A stretch of 64,000 nucleotides of DNA from NCBI GenBank assembly GCA_036399175.1, contig DASWNP010000026.1, positions 174,452-238,451 on the forward strand, in the 5' to 3' direction. Source of the DNA: DASWNP01 sp036399175 (lineage in GTDB: Bacteria > Acidobacteriota > Blastocatellia > Pyrinomonadales > Pyrinomonadaceae). The position numbers and the translations under genes are program-made. Below the pieces are notes generated by a model. It was given only the letters and a program-made list of their open reading frames with translations. It was not told the DNA's origin and did no database searches. Positions 54,208 through 63,926 of this stretch are shown in pieces (within the stretch, counting starts at the first letter, position 1; the number at the start of each line of letters is the position of its first letter).

Positions 54208-56061
54208 TCAGTGACCGGCTGCCGCCGCGCCGTGTCGCGCCATCAGCGCCCCGCGCAAGCGCGACCATTCCAGATTCTCCAAAATCAGCTCATCGCGTCG
54301 CGCATCGTCGCCCGCGCGCTCAGCCGCCGAAATCTCGACGGCCAGCTCCTTCAAACGCCTGTCAACCTTCATCAGCCTAAGCGTTATCAAACAACTCTCG
54401 GCCTGCGCCAAAACGTCGTCGCTCGCCTCGCCGTCGGCGCGCTCGGGCTCGCTCATCAGAAGCAGAGGCACGAGGTCGGAGGCGACGGGCGCGTCTTCCT
54501 GATTGATGCGCGCACTGAGGCTCTCGAAATCCACTCCGCCTCCGGCCTCTTCAATCTCCTTGAGCGCGCGGTAAATCGGGGCGGTCGGCAAATCCTCGTA
54601 GTCGGTCTCTTCGACGAGCGGCAGAAACTCGCGTCGAAGCTCGGCGTCGTGCACGAGCAGCTCAAGCAGACGATGCTCGGCGACGGTCGGCGGCGCGCTC
54701 TCGGCACGCGCGAGCTGTTTTTTCACGTCCGCAGTATCAGGGACGCCCGCGCCCTGTGCGTTCACCGTCTTCCAAAGCTCGCGTCTGAGCGTCGGCTCTT
54801 CGACGCGAAGCGCGTCCATCGCGATGTCGAAATATTCGCGCTTCTGAATCCGGTTTCTGACGACGCGAACAAACGGGAGCACCGCCTCCACCGCCTCGGC
54901 TTTGCCAGCCGGACTGCGCAGGTTGTGATCCCGCATCGCCTGATCGAGCACAAATTGGATGTGGGGTAGAGATTCTCCCCGCCGCCTGTTGTATTCCTCC
55001 ACGCCGTAGGCTTTGATGAATTCGTCAGGGTCGGCGTTGTCCGGCAGGGTCAGTACTTTGACCTCAAAGTCTTCTGCCAGAAAGGTTTCGATAGCACGAC
55101 GCGCCGCCTTCACCCCAGCCTTGTCACCATCATAATTGACAACGACCTTACGCGCAAACCGCCCCAGGAGTTTCACCTGCTCCGGCGTCAAAGCCGTCCC
55201 CAGACTCGCCACCACGTTGCGGACGCCGAACTGGTAGGGAATTATCAAATCCAGGTAGCCCTCGACGAGAATGGCAAACTTTTTCCGACGTATTTCGTCG
55301 CGCGACCAGTTCAAGCCGTAGAGTTGCCGCCCCTTCGTGTAAGCGGCGGTTTCGGGCGAGTTCAAGTACTTCGGCTCGTCGCCCGCGCGCATCGCCCGCG
55401 CGCCGAAAGCGACGGGACGCCCCTGCGTGTCGAAGACGGGGAAGATAACGCGCCCTCGAAAACGGTCGTAGAAACCGCCCGTTTCCTTCCTGACGACGAG
55501 GCCGCTTCGCTCAATCTGCCCACTGGAAGCGCCGCGCGACTTCAGATAAGCGCCGAGGGCGTCCCAACTGTCGGGCGCGTATCCGAGGCGAAACACGCCG
55601 CGCGTCTCTTCGGTCAGCCCTCGCCCTTCGATGTACTCGCGCGCCGCGCGTGCGTCCGGGTTGTTTTCCTGTAACTGCCGCTCCCACCATTCGAGCGCCC
55701 ACGAGTTCAACTCAACGACTTCATCGGCCTCGCGCCTGCGCTCCTCGAAGCGTTTGTCTTCCTCCAGCGCGGGCAGAGGCATCCCGGCCTTCTCGGCCAC
55801 TATCCGCACCGCTTCAGGGAACGAGACGCGCTCAATCTCCATCACGAAGCTGAAGACCGAGCCGCCCTTCTGGCAGCCGAAGCAGTAGAAGATGTCCTTC
55901 GCGGGATTGACGGAAAAACTCGGCGTCTTCTCCTGATGAAAAGGGCAGCAGGCCATCCAGTTCGCGCCCTTCTTCTTGAGAGAGACGTAGTCCTGTATGA
56001 CGCGCACGATGTCCGTCTGCCGCCGGAGGTCGTCGATGAAGGTTTGAGGAAACTTGCCCAT
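54208..56061 (-). CDS. dnaG: DNA primase DnaG
   Basis: A 617-residue primase. The zinc-binding domain has CCPFHQEKTPSFSV and YCFGCQKGG at residues 38-65; the Toprim core has LVEGYLDLI and VNYDGDKAGVKAA, and the C-terminal helicase-binding region is helical. It makes RNA primers for replication. ATG 56061 lies 11 bp after a heptad hairpin and has only a weak purine stretch (AAGCAG) before it. The dnaG-rpoD order is the macromolecular synthesis cluster, without rpsU. Confidence 0.97.
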   Translation of the reverse strand: MGKFPQTFIDDLRRQTDIVRVIQDYVSLKKKGANWMACCPFHQEKTPSFSVNPAKDIFYCFGCQKGGSVFSFVMEIERVSFPEAVRIVAEKAGMPLPALEEDKRFEERRREADEVVELNSWALEWWERQLQENNPDARAAREYIEGRGLTEETRGVFRLGYAPDSWDALGAYLKSRGASSGQIERSGLVVRKETGGFYDRFRGRVIFPVFDTQGRPVAFGARAMRAGDEPKYLNSPETAAYTKGRQLYGLNWSRDEIRRKKFAILVEGYLDLIIPYQFGVRNVVASLGTALTPEQVKLLGRFARKVVVNYDGDKAGVKAARRAIETFLAEDFEVKVLTLPDNADPDEFIKAYGVEEYNRRRGESLPHIQFVLDQAMRDHNLRSPAGKAEAVEAVLPFVRVVRNRIQKREYFDIAMDALRVEEPTLRRELWKTVNAQGAGVPDTADVKKQLARAESAPPTVAEHRLLELLVHDAELRREFLPLVEETDYEDLPTAPIYRALKEIEEAGGGVDFESLSARINQEDAPVASDLVPLLLMSEPERADGEASDDVLAQAESCLITLRLMKVDRRLKELAVEISAAERAGDDARRDELILENLEWSRLRGALMARHGAAAAGH

Positions 56062-56072
56062 CTGCTTTATTG

Positions 56073-56139
56073 ATTCATCGAATCATTGATTCATTGATTC
56101 AATGGAGAAATGAATCAATGAATCAATGATTCGATGAAT
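56073..56139. repeat. Octad inverted repeat (word AATCAATG)
   Basis: A perfect 29-bp stem pairs 56073-56101 with 56111-56139, loop of only 9 nt (ATGGAGAAA). Word length is 8 bp here, the one exception to the 7-bp rule. The right arm touches the mutS2 stop codon. Confidence 0.95.
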
Positions 56140-58658
56140 TATTGTTTCAATTCCACGACGGTTGCGCCCGCGCCGCCCTGCTCCTGCGGGGCTTGGGCGT
56201 AGCTTTCGACGTGGGGGTGGTGTTTCAGGAGATTGGCGATGGTGCGTTTGAGCGCGCCCGTGCCGATGCCGTGAACGATGCGAACATGAGAGAGGCCGTG
56301 CATGTAGGCTTCGTCGAGAAATTTGTCGGCCTCGTCGGCGGCCTCGTCGGTCGTTTTGCCGATGAGGTTTAGCTCGGCCTGCGCTTCTTCTAGCCCAGGG
56401 CGAAGACGAACTTCCGTGCCGCGCTGCGAGGCCATGCGGCGCAGCCGCGCGCCGCGACTGTTGTCGGGCTTGTCGGGCGCGCGTTCGAGCAGCTCAAGGT
56501 TGTCGAGCTTCTCTTTGAAACGGAGCGAGCCGATGAGCACTTCGGCTTCGCCGTCTTTGATACGCTCGACAAGGCCGGTAGTGCCGAGCGTGCGAAGGCG
56601 GACGCGGTCGCCTGCGCGAACTTCGCGCGCGGGCGCACCCGCCGCGCTGTTTGATGAAGTGAATGCTGAAGAGGCGTCCGAGGGTGCGCTGGTGCGGGGA
56701 GCGCCCGTACTGTCGCGGCCATGACGAAAGACGCGAACGCCGCCCGGCGTAGTGTTGGCTCCGGCGGCGCGCGACTGTGCGGCGGCGTGTTGGGCTTCGC
56801 GGCGGAGTTCGGCGGCGCGGCGCTCGGCTTCGCGTTCGACGCGGACGCGCTCGGCGCGGTCTTCGATTTTGGAGTAAAGCTCGCGCGAGCGTCGCTCGAA
56901 GTCCGCGACGAGCGTTTGCAGCTCGCGCGCGAAGGCTTCCTGTCGTTCGCGTTCTCGCTTTTGCGCCTGCACGTCGAGCGCGGCGTAGCGTTCGGCGACA
57001 GCCGCGCGTTCCACTTCGAGCGCGCGTCGCAAATTCTCCGCCTCTTCGGATTCGCGCTTGATGCGGCTGAGGTAGTCGGCGGCGGCGAGCGTCTGCTCGT
57101 CAACGCGCTCACGCGCGGCGGCGACGATTTTTTCGGGGAAGCCGAAGCGTCGGGCTATCTCAAGACCGGAGGACGCGCCCGCGACGCCGACGATGAGGCG
57201 ATAGGTCGGCTGCAAAGTCTTTTCATCAAACTCGACGCTCGCGTTCAAAACTCCTTCGTCGCCGGCGGCATACATCTTCAAGCCGCTGTAATGCGTAGTG
57301 GCGATGACGTGCGCGCCGCACTGGCGTCGGAAATGGTCTACGACGGCGACGCCGAGCGCCGAGCCCTCTTCCGGGTCAGTGCCCGTGCCGACTTCGTCTA
57401 AGAGGACGAGCGTGGCTGCGCCGTCGGTCTCGGCGCACAGCTCAAGCATGCGTCGCATGTTGGCGACGTGGGCGGTGAAGGTCGAGAGGTTAGCGGCGAG
57501 CGATTGGCGGTCGCCGATGTCTGCGAGCACGGAGGCGTAGAGGGGAACGCGCGCCGAGCGAGCGGGGACGTGCAGACCCGAGAGCGCCATCAGAGAGAGC
57601 AAGCCTGCCGTTTTGAGGACGACGGTTTTGCCGCCCGCGTTCGCGCCGGAGATGACCATGACGGGACGCTCCGAGTCGAGCGTGAAGGAGACGGGGACGA
57701 CCGAGCCGCCCCGTGTGCGCAGGTTCTCTTCGAGAAGCGGATGGCGCGCTTCGTTTAACTCAAGCGTGCGCTCGAGGGTTATCTCCGGCTCGACGCAGTT
57801 GAACTGAACGGACATGGCCGCCTTCGCGCCGATGAAGTCGAGCGCGGCGATGGCTTCGGCGGCGGCTTCGATGGCCGGCAGCTCGCGCCGGAGTTCTTCC
57901 GTGAGCGTCGAGAGGATGCGCGCGATTTCGCGTTCTTCCGTTTCGCGCAGCGACTGCATCTCGTTGTTGGCGTCGATAGTCTCTAAGGGTTCGACGAAGA
58001 CGGTCGCGCCCGAAGAGGATGAGCCGTGCGCGACGCCCGCGACGCGCCCGCGATGGTCGGAGCGCACGGGGATGACGAAGCGTTCGTTTCTCAGCGTGAC
58101 GAGCTGGTCTTGAATCGCTTCTTCGGAGCGACGCATGAGACCTTCGAGCGTGCGCGTGATGGAAGAGCGCAGGCGGTTTATCTCCTGTCGCAGCCGCGCA
58201 AGCTCGGGACTGGCGCGGTCGTCCAGCTCGCCGCCCGGAAGGATTTTCGACGCGACGCGGGCGACCAGATTTTGCAGCGTTGGCGAAAGCCCTGCGACCA
58301 TCTCCCAGAGGACGGGCGCATCTGCGCGCTCGGCGTGAATGGCAGAGCGCGCGTCTGCGGCCTGCTGGCAGAGACGCGCCAGCTCCAGCAGCGTGAGCGG
58401 TTCGAGAATCGCGCCCTCGATGCGCAGACGCGCAATCGCTTCCGTTGGGTCGCTCAGCTCCGAGAAACGCCAGCCCGCCCCGCGCCGTCGCAGCTCCACC
58501 GATTCTGACACGGCGGCCAGGGCGCGGCGCACGCCCTCAAGGTCTGAGAGCGGCTCCAACGCCTCGGCCTGCGCGCGTCCCATCGGCGTCTGCGCCCCGC
58601 GCCGCAAGAGCGTCCGCAGCCCGTCATATTCCAGCGCCCCAAAAGCTTGCTCGTGCAT
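56139..58658 (-). CDS. mutS2: MutS2 endonuclease
   Basis: An 839-residue MutS2. The ATPase has GANAGGKTVVLKTAG (Walker A) and TLVLLDEVGTGTDPEEGSAL (Walker B). A coiled-coil linker and KOW-like stretch (GDRVRLRTLGTTGLVERI) follow, and the C-terminal Smr domain has LRPGLEEAQAELNLIGKTT and VRIVHGIGTGALK. It suppresses homologous recombination and may act on collided ribosomes. The ATG 58658 follows a hairpin and lacks a Shine-Dalgarno; a TTG 58676 is the alternative. Confidence 0.95.
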   Translation of the reverse strand: MHEQAFGALEYDGLRTLLRRGAQTPMGRAQAEALEPLSDLEGVRRALAAVSESVELRRRGAGWRFSELSDPTEAIARLRIEGAILEPLTLLELARLCQQAADARSAIHAERADAPVLWEMVAGLSPTLQNLVARVASKILPGGELDDRASPELARLRQEINRLRSSITRTLEGLMRRSEEAIQDQLVTLRNERFVIPVRSDHRGRVAGVAHGSSSSGATVFVEPLETIDANNEMQSLRETEEREIARILSTLTEELRRELPAIEAAAEAIAALDFIGAKAAMSVQFNCVEPEITLERTLELNEARHPLLEENLRTRGGSVVPVSFTLDSERPVMVISGANAGGKTVVLKTAGLLSLMALSGLHVPARSARVPLYASVLADIGDRQSLAANLSTFTAHVANMRRMLELCAETDGAATLVLLDEVGTGTDPEEGSALGVAVVDHFRRQCGAHVIATTHYSGLKMYAAGDEGVLNASVEFDEKTLQPTYRLIVGVAGASSGLEIARRFGFPEKIVAAARERVDEQTLAAADYLSRIKRESEEAENLRRALEVERAAVAERYAALDVQAQKRERERQEAFARELQTLVADFERRSRELYSKIEDRAERVRVEREAERRAAELRREAQHAAAQSRAAGANTTPGGVRVFRHGRDSTGAPRTSAPSDASSAFTSSNSAAGAPAREVRAGDRVRLRTLGTTGLVERIKDGEAEVLIGSLRFKEKLDNLELLERAPDKPDNSRGARLRRMASQRGTEVRLRPGLEEAQAELNLIGKTTDEAADEADKFLDEAYMHGLSHVRIVHGIGTGALKRTIANLLKHHPHVESYAQAPQEQGGAGATVVELKQ

Positions 58659-58677
58659 GGGTGAATAGTAATTCAAA

Positions 58678-58800
58678 ATGGGGGATGGGGGTTAGGGGTC
58701 GGGGGATGGGGAAGAAAAAGCAGGGGAGAAACCGGGTAGATTAAATACCGAAGTTTTTTTGTTTTCCCCGTCCGCTAACCCCTAACCTCCCTCCCCTACC
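58678..58800. repeat. Heptad inverted repeat (word GGGGTTA)
   Basis: GGGGGATGGGGGTTAGGGG and GGGGAAG words face CCGTCCGCTAACCCCTAACC, with a 9-bp perfect core (GGTTAGGGG/CCCCTAACC). The interior is larger than in other elements. Related by word to the element at 44011-44106. Confidence 0.82.
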
Positions 58801-59437
58801 TCGGTCTTCGTCGTTCGGTGCCGCGCATGGCGGCTTCAAAGAGGCGCGAGGGATGGAGGACGAGAACGCGTGCGTCGCCGTGCGGGAGGATGGAGCGGAA
58901 GGGAGTAGGGGCTGCTGCTGCTGGCGCGGCGGACTCAGGGATTTGTTCAAACGCTTCGGGGGAGACTCCCGTGAGACGTTCGACGCTTTCGACGGCGAGG
59001 GCGAGTTGTTCGTCGCCCCGCAGGGCGACGACGAGGGGGATGCTGCGCGTCGTTGTCGTCGTCGGCGCGAAGCCGTGCAGGTCGTCCGTGTGCTGAGAGT
59101 CTGAGTCGGCGTGTGGCTGCGAAGGTGCCGGGGCGTTCGCTTGGTCGTCTGCCTTCGCGTCGTCTGCGAGGAGGAGCAGAAGCGGGTCGATGACGGTGCG
59201 CATGCGACCGCGCAGGCTGACGACGCCGAGAATGCAGGCGGGAGCGTGCGGCAGAGCGGCGGGCTTGAGCCCTTCGCCCATGCAATCGACCTCTTCGGCG
59301 AAGACGGCGAAGAGGCGACCGCCCGCCCGCATCAACAGCAGCTCGCGCTCCTCGCTCAGCACGTATGCGCTGGCGTCTCGCGCGCCTTCGCGGCGCGCAG
59401 AAGGCTCGATGCCGCTTTGTTGCTCTTTCTCTCTCAT
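58796..59437 (-). CDS. CheW-like domain protein
   Basis: A 213-residue protein with CheW-type beta structure: LLLMRAGGRLFAVFAEEVDC, LPHAPACILGVVSLRGRMRT, VIDPLLLL, LVVALRGDEQLALAVESVER and VLVLHPSRLF. The middle is disordered (ASP/His-rich). It would scaffold a chemotaxis kinase and receptor, but no che genes are adjacent. The start at 59437 is chosen over 59485 without a clear Shine-Dalgarno. Confidence 0.85.
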   Translation of the reverse strand: MREKEQQSGIEPSARREGARDASAYVLSEERELLLMRAGGRLFAVFAEEVDCMGEGLKPAALPHAPACILGVVSLRGRMRTVIDPLLLLLADDAKADDQANAPAPSQPHADSDSQHTDDLHGFAPTTTTTRSIPLVVALRGDEQLALAVESVERLTGVSPEAFEQIPESAAPAAAAPTPFRSILPHGDARVLVLHPSRLFEAAMRGTERRRPR

Positions 59438-59553
59438 CGCTCGTTTGGAAGAAGGGGTTCTAGCACGCACCGCAAGACGTGTCAACGAAGCTTTACGAAG
59501 AGCGGCGCGGAAGCTTTAGAGCGTGCTGTGCGCGGGCGCGGCGACCGCTTGCC

Positions 59554-59583
59554 ATGACAGAGCGTCGGGCTTCATTGTAGAAT
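59554..59583 (+). promoter_or_regulatory. Candidate promoter for the rhomboid gene
   Basis: ATGACA (59554-59559) and TAGAAT (59578-59583) are 18 bp apart. The start point near 59590 would give a leader of about 118 nt. Confidence 0.45.
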
Positions 59584-59707
59584 CTGCCGAGAGAAAATTT
59601 CTGTCGAGTCAGTTTTGCGGTCGGAGACGAAAGTGCGCCTGAGAGGAAATTTACTCTTGGGGCGTCGGAAGTTTTCGGCTGACACTTGAGGGCGGCGCTT
59701 CTCGGAG

Positions 59708-61114
59708 ATGTGGGAGAGCGCGCCGGGGCAGAGCGAGGTCTTGTCGGAGGGTCGAATCAACGATGCTGCTTATGCCGGGCGTCCGAGCGTGTGTCGCAAC
59801 TGCGGCGCGCTCGTCGGCGCGGGCGAGGGTATCTGTGCCGTCTGCGGCGCGCCCGTCGTCGGCAGGGCTGACGCAGGGGCGGGCACAGCCAACACGGATG
59901 CGCGTTCCGCCGTCGTGCGCGATCCCGAAACCCTTCGCTTCGTACGCGCCATCATCTCGCGCCCGGCCACATTCACCTTCGTCATCCTCTTCGCAAACGT
60001 CTTCATCTTCCTGCTCATCACGATGGCCGGAGGCTCGGAGAACAACGAAGTGCTCCGCGCTTACGGCGCGAAGTACAACTCGCTCATCAACGAAGGCGAG
60101 TGGTGGCGCTTCGTCACGCCGGTCTTCATCCACATCGGCGTCATACACATCCTCGTCAACATGTACAGCCTCTTCATGCTCGGGCCTTACGTGGAGAAGC
60201 TCTACGGCTCGGCGAAGTTCATCTTCTTCTGGGTGCTGACAGGGATAGCCGGTGTGGCCGCGAGCTACTTCGCTTCGATGTACGACATGAACGAGGGCTT
60301 TCTCGGCCGCTTCCTTTTCCGAGGCGGCGACGGCCCTTCGGCCGGAGCGTCGGGCGCGCTCTTCGGCCTGGTCGGCGTGCTCTTCGTCTTCGGCATCAAG
60401 TTCAGGCGCGAGCTGCCCGAAGAGTTCAAGCGCGCCTTCGGCGTCGGCATGCTGCCGACCATCCTGATAAATCTCTTCATCGGCTACACGATTCCTTTCA
60501 TCGACAACGCCGCGCACCTCGGCGGCTTTCTCGCCGGAGTCGTGCTCGCCCTCTTCGTTCACTACAAACGACCTGGACAGCGCGCCGGAGTCGCCGTCGC
60601 CTGGCACGTCTTGCAGGTGGCGCTCTTGGCGCTCGTCGTCGTCAGCTTCGCAATGGTCTGGCGCAACTTCGCAGGGCCTGCTCCAAATTTGAACGGCACG
60701 AAAGAGAATCTTTTGACGGGTGGCAAGTCGAACGCGGCGGATTACATCGATGCCATCAACACGGGGCTAGCAACACTCGCCGTGACGCTTGGAGGACATC
60801 ACGAGGCGGCGCAGCCAGTTATCGAGAAGCTGGCGAAAATGCCCTCTTTGAACAAGAATGCCGATGCGTTGAGCGCCGAGTTGAGAATCTTGCTCACGCG
60901 CGCGCGCGACCTGATGGCATCAAAGCCGCAGGGACGAGCAGCTGAGCGCGAACGAGAACAGTTGTTGAAAAAACTGGTGGCGGACATCGATGACTGGGAG
61001 AAGCGTTTCGACCAGTGGGTGAAGGCAGAGGGCAAGCAGTTCGGATTCGTTCACAGAGAGCCTTCGCCCGCGCCGACGCCGAATGGTGAAACTCAATCGC
61101 CGGACAATAAGTAA
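59708..61114 (+). CDS. Rhomboid intramembrane serine protease with zinc ribbon
   Basis: A 468-residue protein. The N-terminus has CRNCGAL and CAVCGAP, a zinc ribbon. Six membrane helices follow from residue 90, with the catalytic serine in GASGALFGLVGVL and histidine in DNAAHLGGFLAG. A C-terminal helical domain of about 130 residues (ATLAVTLGGHHEAAQPVIEK, REREQLLKKLVADIDDWEK) is outside the family core. It cleaves membrane proteins within the bilayer. Confidence 0.93.
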   Translation: MWESAPGQSEVLSEGRINDAAYAGRPSVCRNCGALVGAGEGICAVCGAPVVGRADAGAGTANTDARSAVVRDPETLRFVRAIISRPATFTFVILFANVFIFLLITMAGGSENNEVLRAYGAKYNSLINEGEWWRFVTPVFIHIGVIHILVNMYSLFMLGPYVEKLYGSAKFIFFWVLTGIAGVAASYFASMYDMNEGFLGRFLFRGGDGPSAGASGALFGLVGVLFVFGIKFRRELPEEFKRAFGVGMLPTILINLFIGYTIPFIDNAAHLGGFLAGVVLALFVHYKRPGQRAGVAVAWHVLQVALLALVVVSFAMVWRNFAGPAPNLNGTKENLLTGGKSNAADYIDAINTGLATLAVTLGGHHEAAQPVIEKLAKMPSLNKNADALSAELRILLTRARDLMASKPQGRAAEREREQLLKKLVADIDDWEKRFDQWVKAEGKQFGFVHREPSPAPTPNGETQSPDNK

Positions 61115-61227
61115 GTCGCGCCGCCTGCGGTCTTGCAGTTCGCCACGCGCTCTCACAACTTTTTTTCACCATCACATGTTTAAATCATTCACTGCTCAAC
61201 GGAAACCACGATAGGAGAAGAGAAGAG

Positions 61228-62121
61228 ATGGAAATCAGAAAAGTTGGTGTCCTCGGCTGCGGCCTGATGGGCTCGGGCATCGCGCAGACGGCGGCCACCG
61301 CCGGATTCGACGTGATTGTCCGCGAAGTCTCCGACGAGGTTTGCGAGCGCGGCTTCGCAGGCATTGAAAAGTCGCTCGCCAAGTTCGCGGAGAAGGGCAC
61401 AATCACCGCCGACCAGCAGAGAGAGATTCGCGGGCGGCTCATCGGCACGACCCGTTTTGAAGAGCTGGCCGACTGCGACATCATCATCGAAGCCATCATC
61501 GAAAATCTCGACACCAAGCGCGACACCTATCGCCAGCTCGACGCGCTCTGCAAGCCCGAAACCGTCTTCGCCTCCAACACCTCCTCGCTCTCCATCACCG
61601 AGATGATGACCTCCACCTCCGCAGAGCGGCAGAAGCGTTTCATCGGCCTTCACTTCTTCAACCCCGTCCCCGTGATGAAGCTCGTCGAAGTCGTCCGAAC
61701 CGTGCTCACGGACGAATCGGTCTACGAGCAGGCCGTCGAGTTCGGCACGCGGCTCGGCAAGACGCCCGTGCGCGCCAACGACAGCTCCGGCTTCATCGTC
61801 AACCGCCTGCTCGTCCCCTACATGCTCGACGCCATCCGCGCGCTCGAAGAGGGCGTCGGCTCAATCGTCGATATCGACAACGCCATGAAGCTCGGCCTCA
61901 ACTACCCGATGGGGCCCTTCACGCTCGGCGACTTCGTCGGACTCGACACCACCTACTACATCGCCGAAATCATGTTCAAAGAGTTCCGCGAAAAACGCTT
62001 CGCGCCCCCGCCCCTCCTCAAGCGCATGGTCTTGGCCGGCCTCTACGGCCGCAAATCCGGGCGCGGCTTCTACGACTACACCACAGACCCGAAGAACCCG
62101 ACGCCGATGAAACTAGTCTAA
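61228..62121 (+). CDS. 3-hydroxybutyryl-CoA dehydrogenase
   Basis: A 297-residue NAD(P)-dependent dehydrogenase for fatty acid beta-oxidation or butyrate/PHB routes. The Rossmann motif GCGLMGSGIAQTAA is at residue 10, and the catalytic FIGLHFFNPVPVMKLVEVV, NDSSGFIVNRLLVPYM and GPFTLGDFVGLD motifs follow. GGAGAAGAG lies upstream of the ATG. With the enoyl-CoA hydratase at 63138 it suggests a beta-oxidation set. Confidence 0.94.
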   Translation: MEIRKVGVLGCGLMGSGIAQTAATAGFDVIVREVSDEVCERGFAGIEKSLAKFAEKGTITADQQREIRGRLIGTTRFEELADCDIIIEAIIENLDTKRDTYRQLDALCKPETVFASNTSSLSITEMMTSTSAERQKRFIGLHFFNPVPVMKLVEVVRTVLTDESVYEQAVEFGTRLGKTPVRANDSSGFIVNRLLVPYMLDAIRALEEGVGSIVDIDNAMKLGLNYPMGPFTLGDFVGLDTTYYIAEIMFKEFREKRFAPPPLLKRMVLAGLYGRKSGRGFYDYTTDPKNPTPMKLV

Positions 62122-62124
62122 ATC

Positions 62125-62214
62125 AAATGATGAATGCGGAATGCGGAATGATGAATGAAAAGCAGAAAGCAAGTTGTCTTTCATTCATCATTCATCATTC
62201 CGCATTCATCATTT
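62125..62214. repeat. Heptad inverted repeat (word GGAATGA)
   Basis: Two 36-nt arms, 62125-62160 and 62179-62214, are complementary at 34 of 36 positions, loop AGCAGAAAGCAAGTTGTC. Words GATGAATG and CGGAATG. It starts 4 bp after the stop of the dehydrogenase. Confidence 0.93.
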
Positions 62215-62230
62215 CTAACAAGGAGGTTTG

Positions 62231-63097
62231 ATGAGCAAGGAAAAGAAGCTTGCGCTGCCGGCTGGCGGCGGGAGTCCTGAGTTCGGGAGGGGCTCGATAT
62301 TTTTCGTGGGGACGGCGACGGTGATTCTGCGCTACGCGGGCTTTACCATCCTGACCGACCCGAACTTTCTGCACGCGGGCGACCACGTTCATCTCGGCTA
62401 CGGGCTCACGTCCGAGCGCCTGACCGACCCGGCGCTCGACATCGAGCAGTTGCCGCCGCTCGACCTCTGCGTGCTCTCGCACATGCACGGCGACCACTTC
62501 GACCGCATCGCCGAGGAGCGTCTGAACAAGTCTCTGCCCATCGTCTCGACGCATCACGCCGCCTCTTCGCTCCGGCGCAAAGGCTTCAAAGCGCCCGTCG
62601 CCTTGAGCACATGGCAGACCGTCAACGTCTCGAAGGGCGCATCGCGCGTGCGCATCACGTCGATGCCCGGCAAGCACGGCCCCGGCGCTGCCGACCTTTT
62701 GCTTCCACCCGTGATGGGCAGCATGCTCGAATTTCAGCCCTCCGCGAACCGCACGGCGCTCCGGCTCTACATCACCGGCGACACGCTCATGCACGACGAC
62801 CTCGAAGAGATTCCGCGCCGCTTCAAAGACATCGACATCGCGCTGCTTCATCTCGGAGGCACGAAGATTCTCGGCCTCCTGACCGTCACGATGGATGCCG
62901 AGCAGGGCGTCGAAGCCGTGCGTCTCATCAAGGCGCACGTCAACATTCCGATTCACTACAACGACTACGACGTGTTCAAATCTCCGCTCGAAGATTTCAA
63001 GCGGGCGATAACCCGTGCGGGCTTGCAAGACCACATCGTCTATCTCAGTCACGGCGACACCTACAACTTTGAAGTCCCTGCGAGCCGTTGGAGTTAA
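62231..63097 (+). CDS. MBL-fold metal-dependent hydrolase
   Basis: A 288-residue metallo-beta-lactamase fold protein related to UlaG-type lactonases or phosphodiesterases. The metal motif SHMHGDHFDRIAEE and later STHHAAS, YITGDTLMHDDL and PIHYNDYDVF are present. AAGGAGG lies 4 nt upstream of ATG 62231, so here a hairpin-adjacent gene does have a Shine-Dalgarno. Substrate unknown. Confidence 0.88.
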   Translation: MSKEKKLALPAGGGSPEFGRGSIFFVGTATVILRYAGFTILTDPNFLHAGDHVHLGYGLTSERLTDPALDIEQLPPLDLCVLSHMHGDHFDRIAEERLNKSLPIVSTHHAASSLRRKGFKAPVALSTWQTVNVSKGASRVRITSMPGKHGPGAADLLLPPVMGSMLEFQPSANRTALRLYITGDTLMHDDLEEIPRRFKDIDIALLHLGGTKILGLLTVTMDAEQGVEAVRLIKAHVNIPIHYNDYDVFKSPLEDFKRAITRAGLQDHIVYLSHGDTYNFEVPASRWS

Positions 63098-63137
63098 TCT
63101 TCGACGTGCGTTTGCCTCTGGTAGTCTCTCGAAAGAG

Positions 63138-63926
63138 TTGAGCGCAGAAGAATCTTTCGTCATCCTCGAAGAGCACGACCGGGTAGCACGCGTCGTGCTC
63201 AACCGACCCGAAAAGCGCAACGCGCTCACGCGCTCGATGCTCGAACGGCTCGAAGAAATCTTTCGAAGCCTCGGCGAGCGCGCGGAGCTTCGCGCCGTCA
63301 TTCTCACGGGCGCAGGACGCGAGGCTTTCAGCGCCGGGACGGACATCGCGGAGCTGGAAGGGCTCGACGAAGAGGGCGCGCGACGCGCATCGGAGCGCGG
63401 GCAGAGGGTTTGCGAAGCAATCGAGCTTTGCGCCGTGCCGGTCATCGCGGCTATAAACGGCGCGGCCACCGGCGGCGGCTGCGAGCTTGCGCTCGCCTCT
63501 CATCTGCGCGTCGCCTCCGCCGATGCACGCTTCACTCTGCCCGAAACACGTCTCGGCATGATTCCGGCCTACGGCGGCACGCAGCGCCTCTCGCGCACGG
63601 TCGGCGAAGCGCGCGCGCTCGCCGTCATGCTCGCGGGCGACGGGATAAAGGCAGAAGAAGCCCTGCGTCTCGGACTCGTCAACCGGGTCGTCGCGCCTGA
63701 AGAGGCTCTGGCCGAAGCCGAACGCCTCGCCGCAGAGATTTCCAACCTCGCGCCGCTCGCCATCCGCGCCTGCCTCCACGCCGTCACGCGCGGCACACGC
63801 CTCCCGCTCGAAGACGGCCTCGCCCTCGAAGCCCGACTCTTTAGCAGCCTCTTCTCCACCGCCGACGTGCGCGAAGGCACACGCGCCTTCCTCGAAAAAC
63901 GCGAGCCCAGGTTCAAAGGAAAATGA
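63138..63926 (+). CDS. Enoyl-CoA hydratase/isomerase family protein
   Basis: A 262-residue crotonase-fold enzyme. It has RVVLNRPEKRNAL, TGAGREAFSAGTDIAELEG (oxyanion hole), INGAATGGGCELALASHLRV with the catalytic Glu, and LPETRLGMIPAYGGTQRL. It probably hydrates enoyl-CoA in beta-oxidation. The TTG at 63138 with GAAAGAG just upstream gives a normal family length. The frame extends to 63015 over the previous gene. Confidence 0.9.
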   Translation: MSAEESFVILEEHDRVARVVLNRPEKRNALTRSMLERLEEIFRSLGERAELRAVILTGAGREAFSAGTDIAELEGLDEEGARRASERGQRVCEAIELCAVPVIAAINGAATGGGCELALASHLRVASADARFTLPETRLGMIPAYGGTQRLSRTVGEARALAVMLAGDGIKAEEALRLGLVNRVVAPEEALAEAERLAAEISNLAPLAIRACLHAVTRGTRLPLEDGLALEARLFSSLFSTADVREGTRAFLEKREPRFKGK

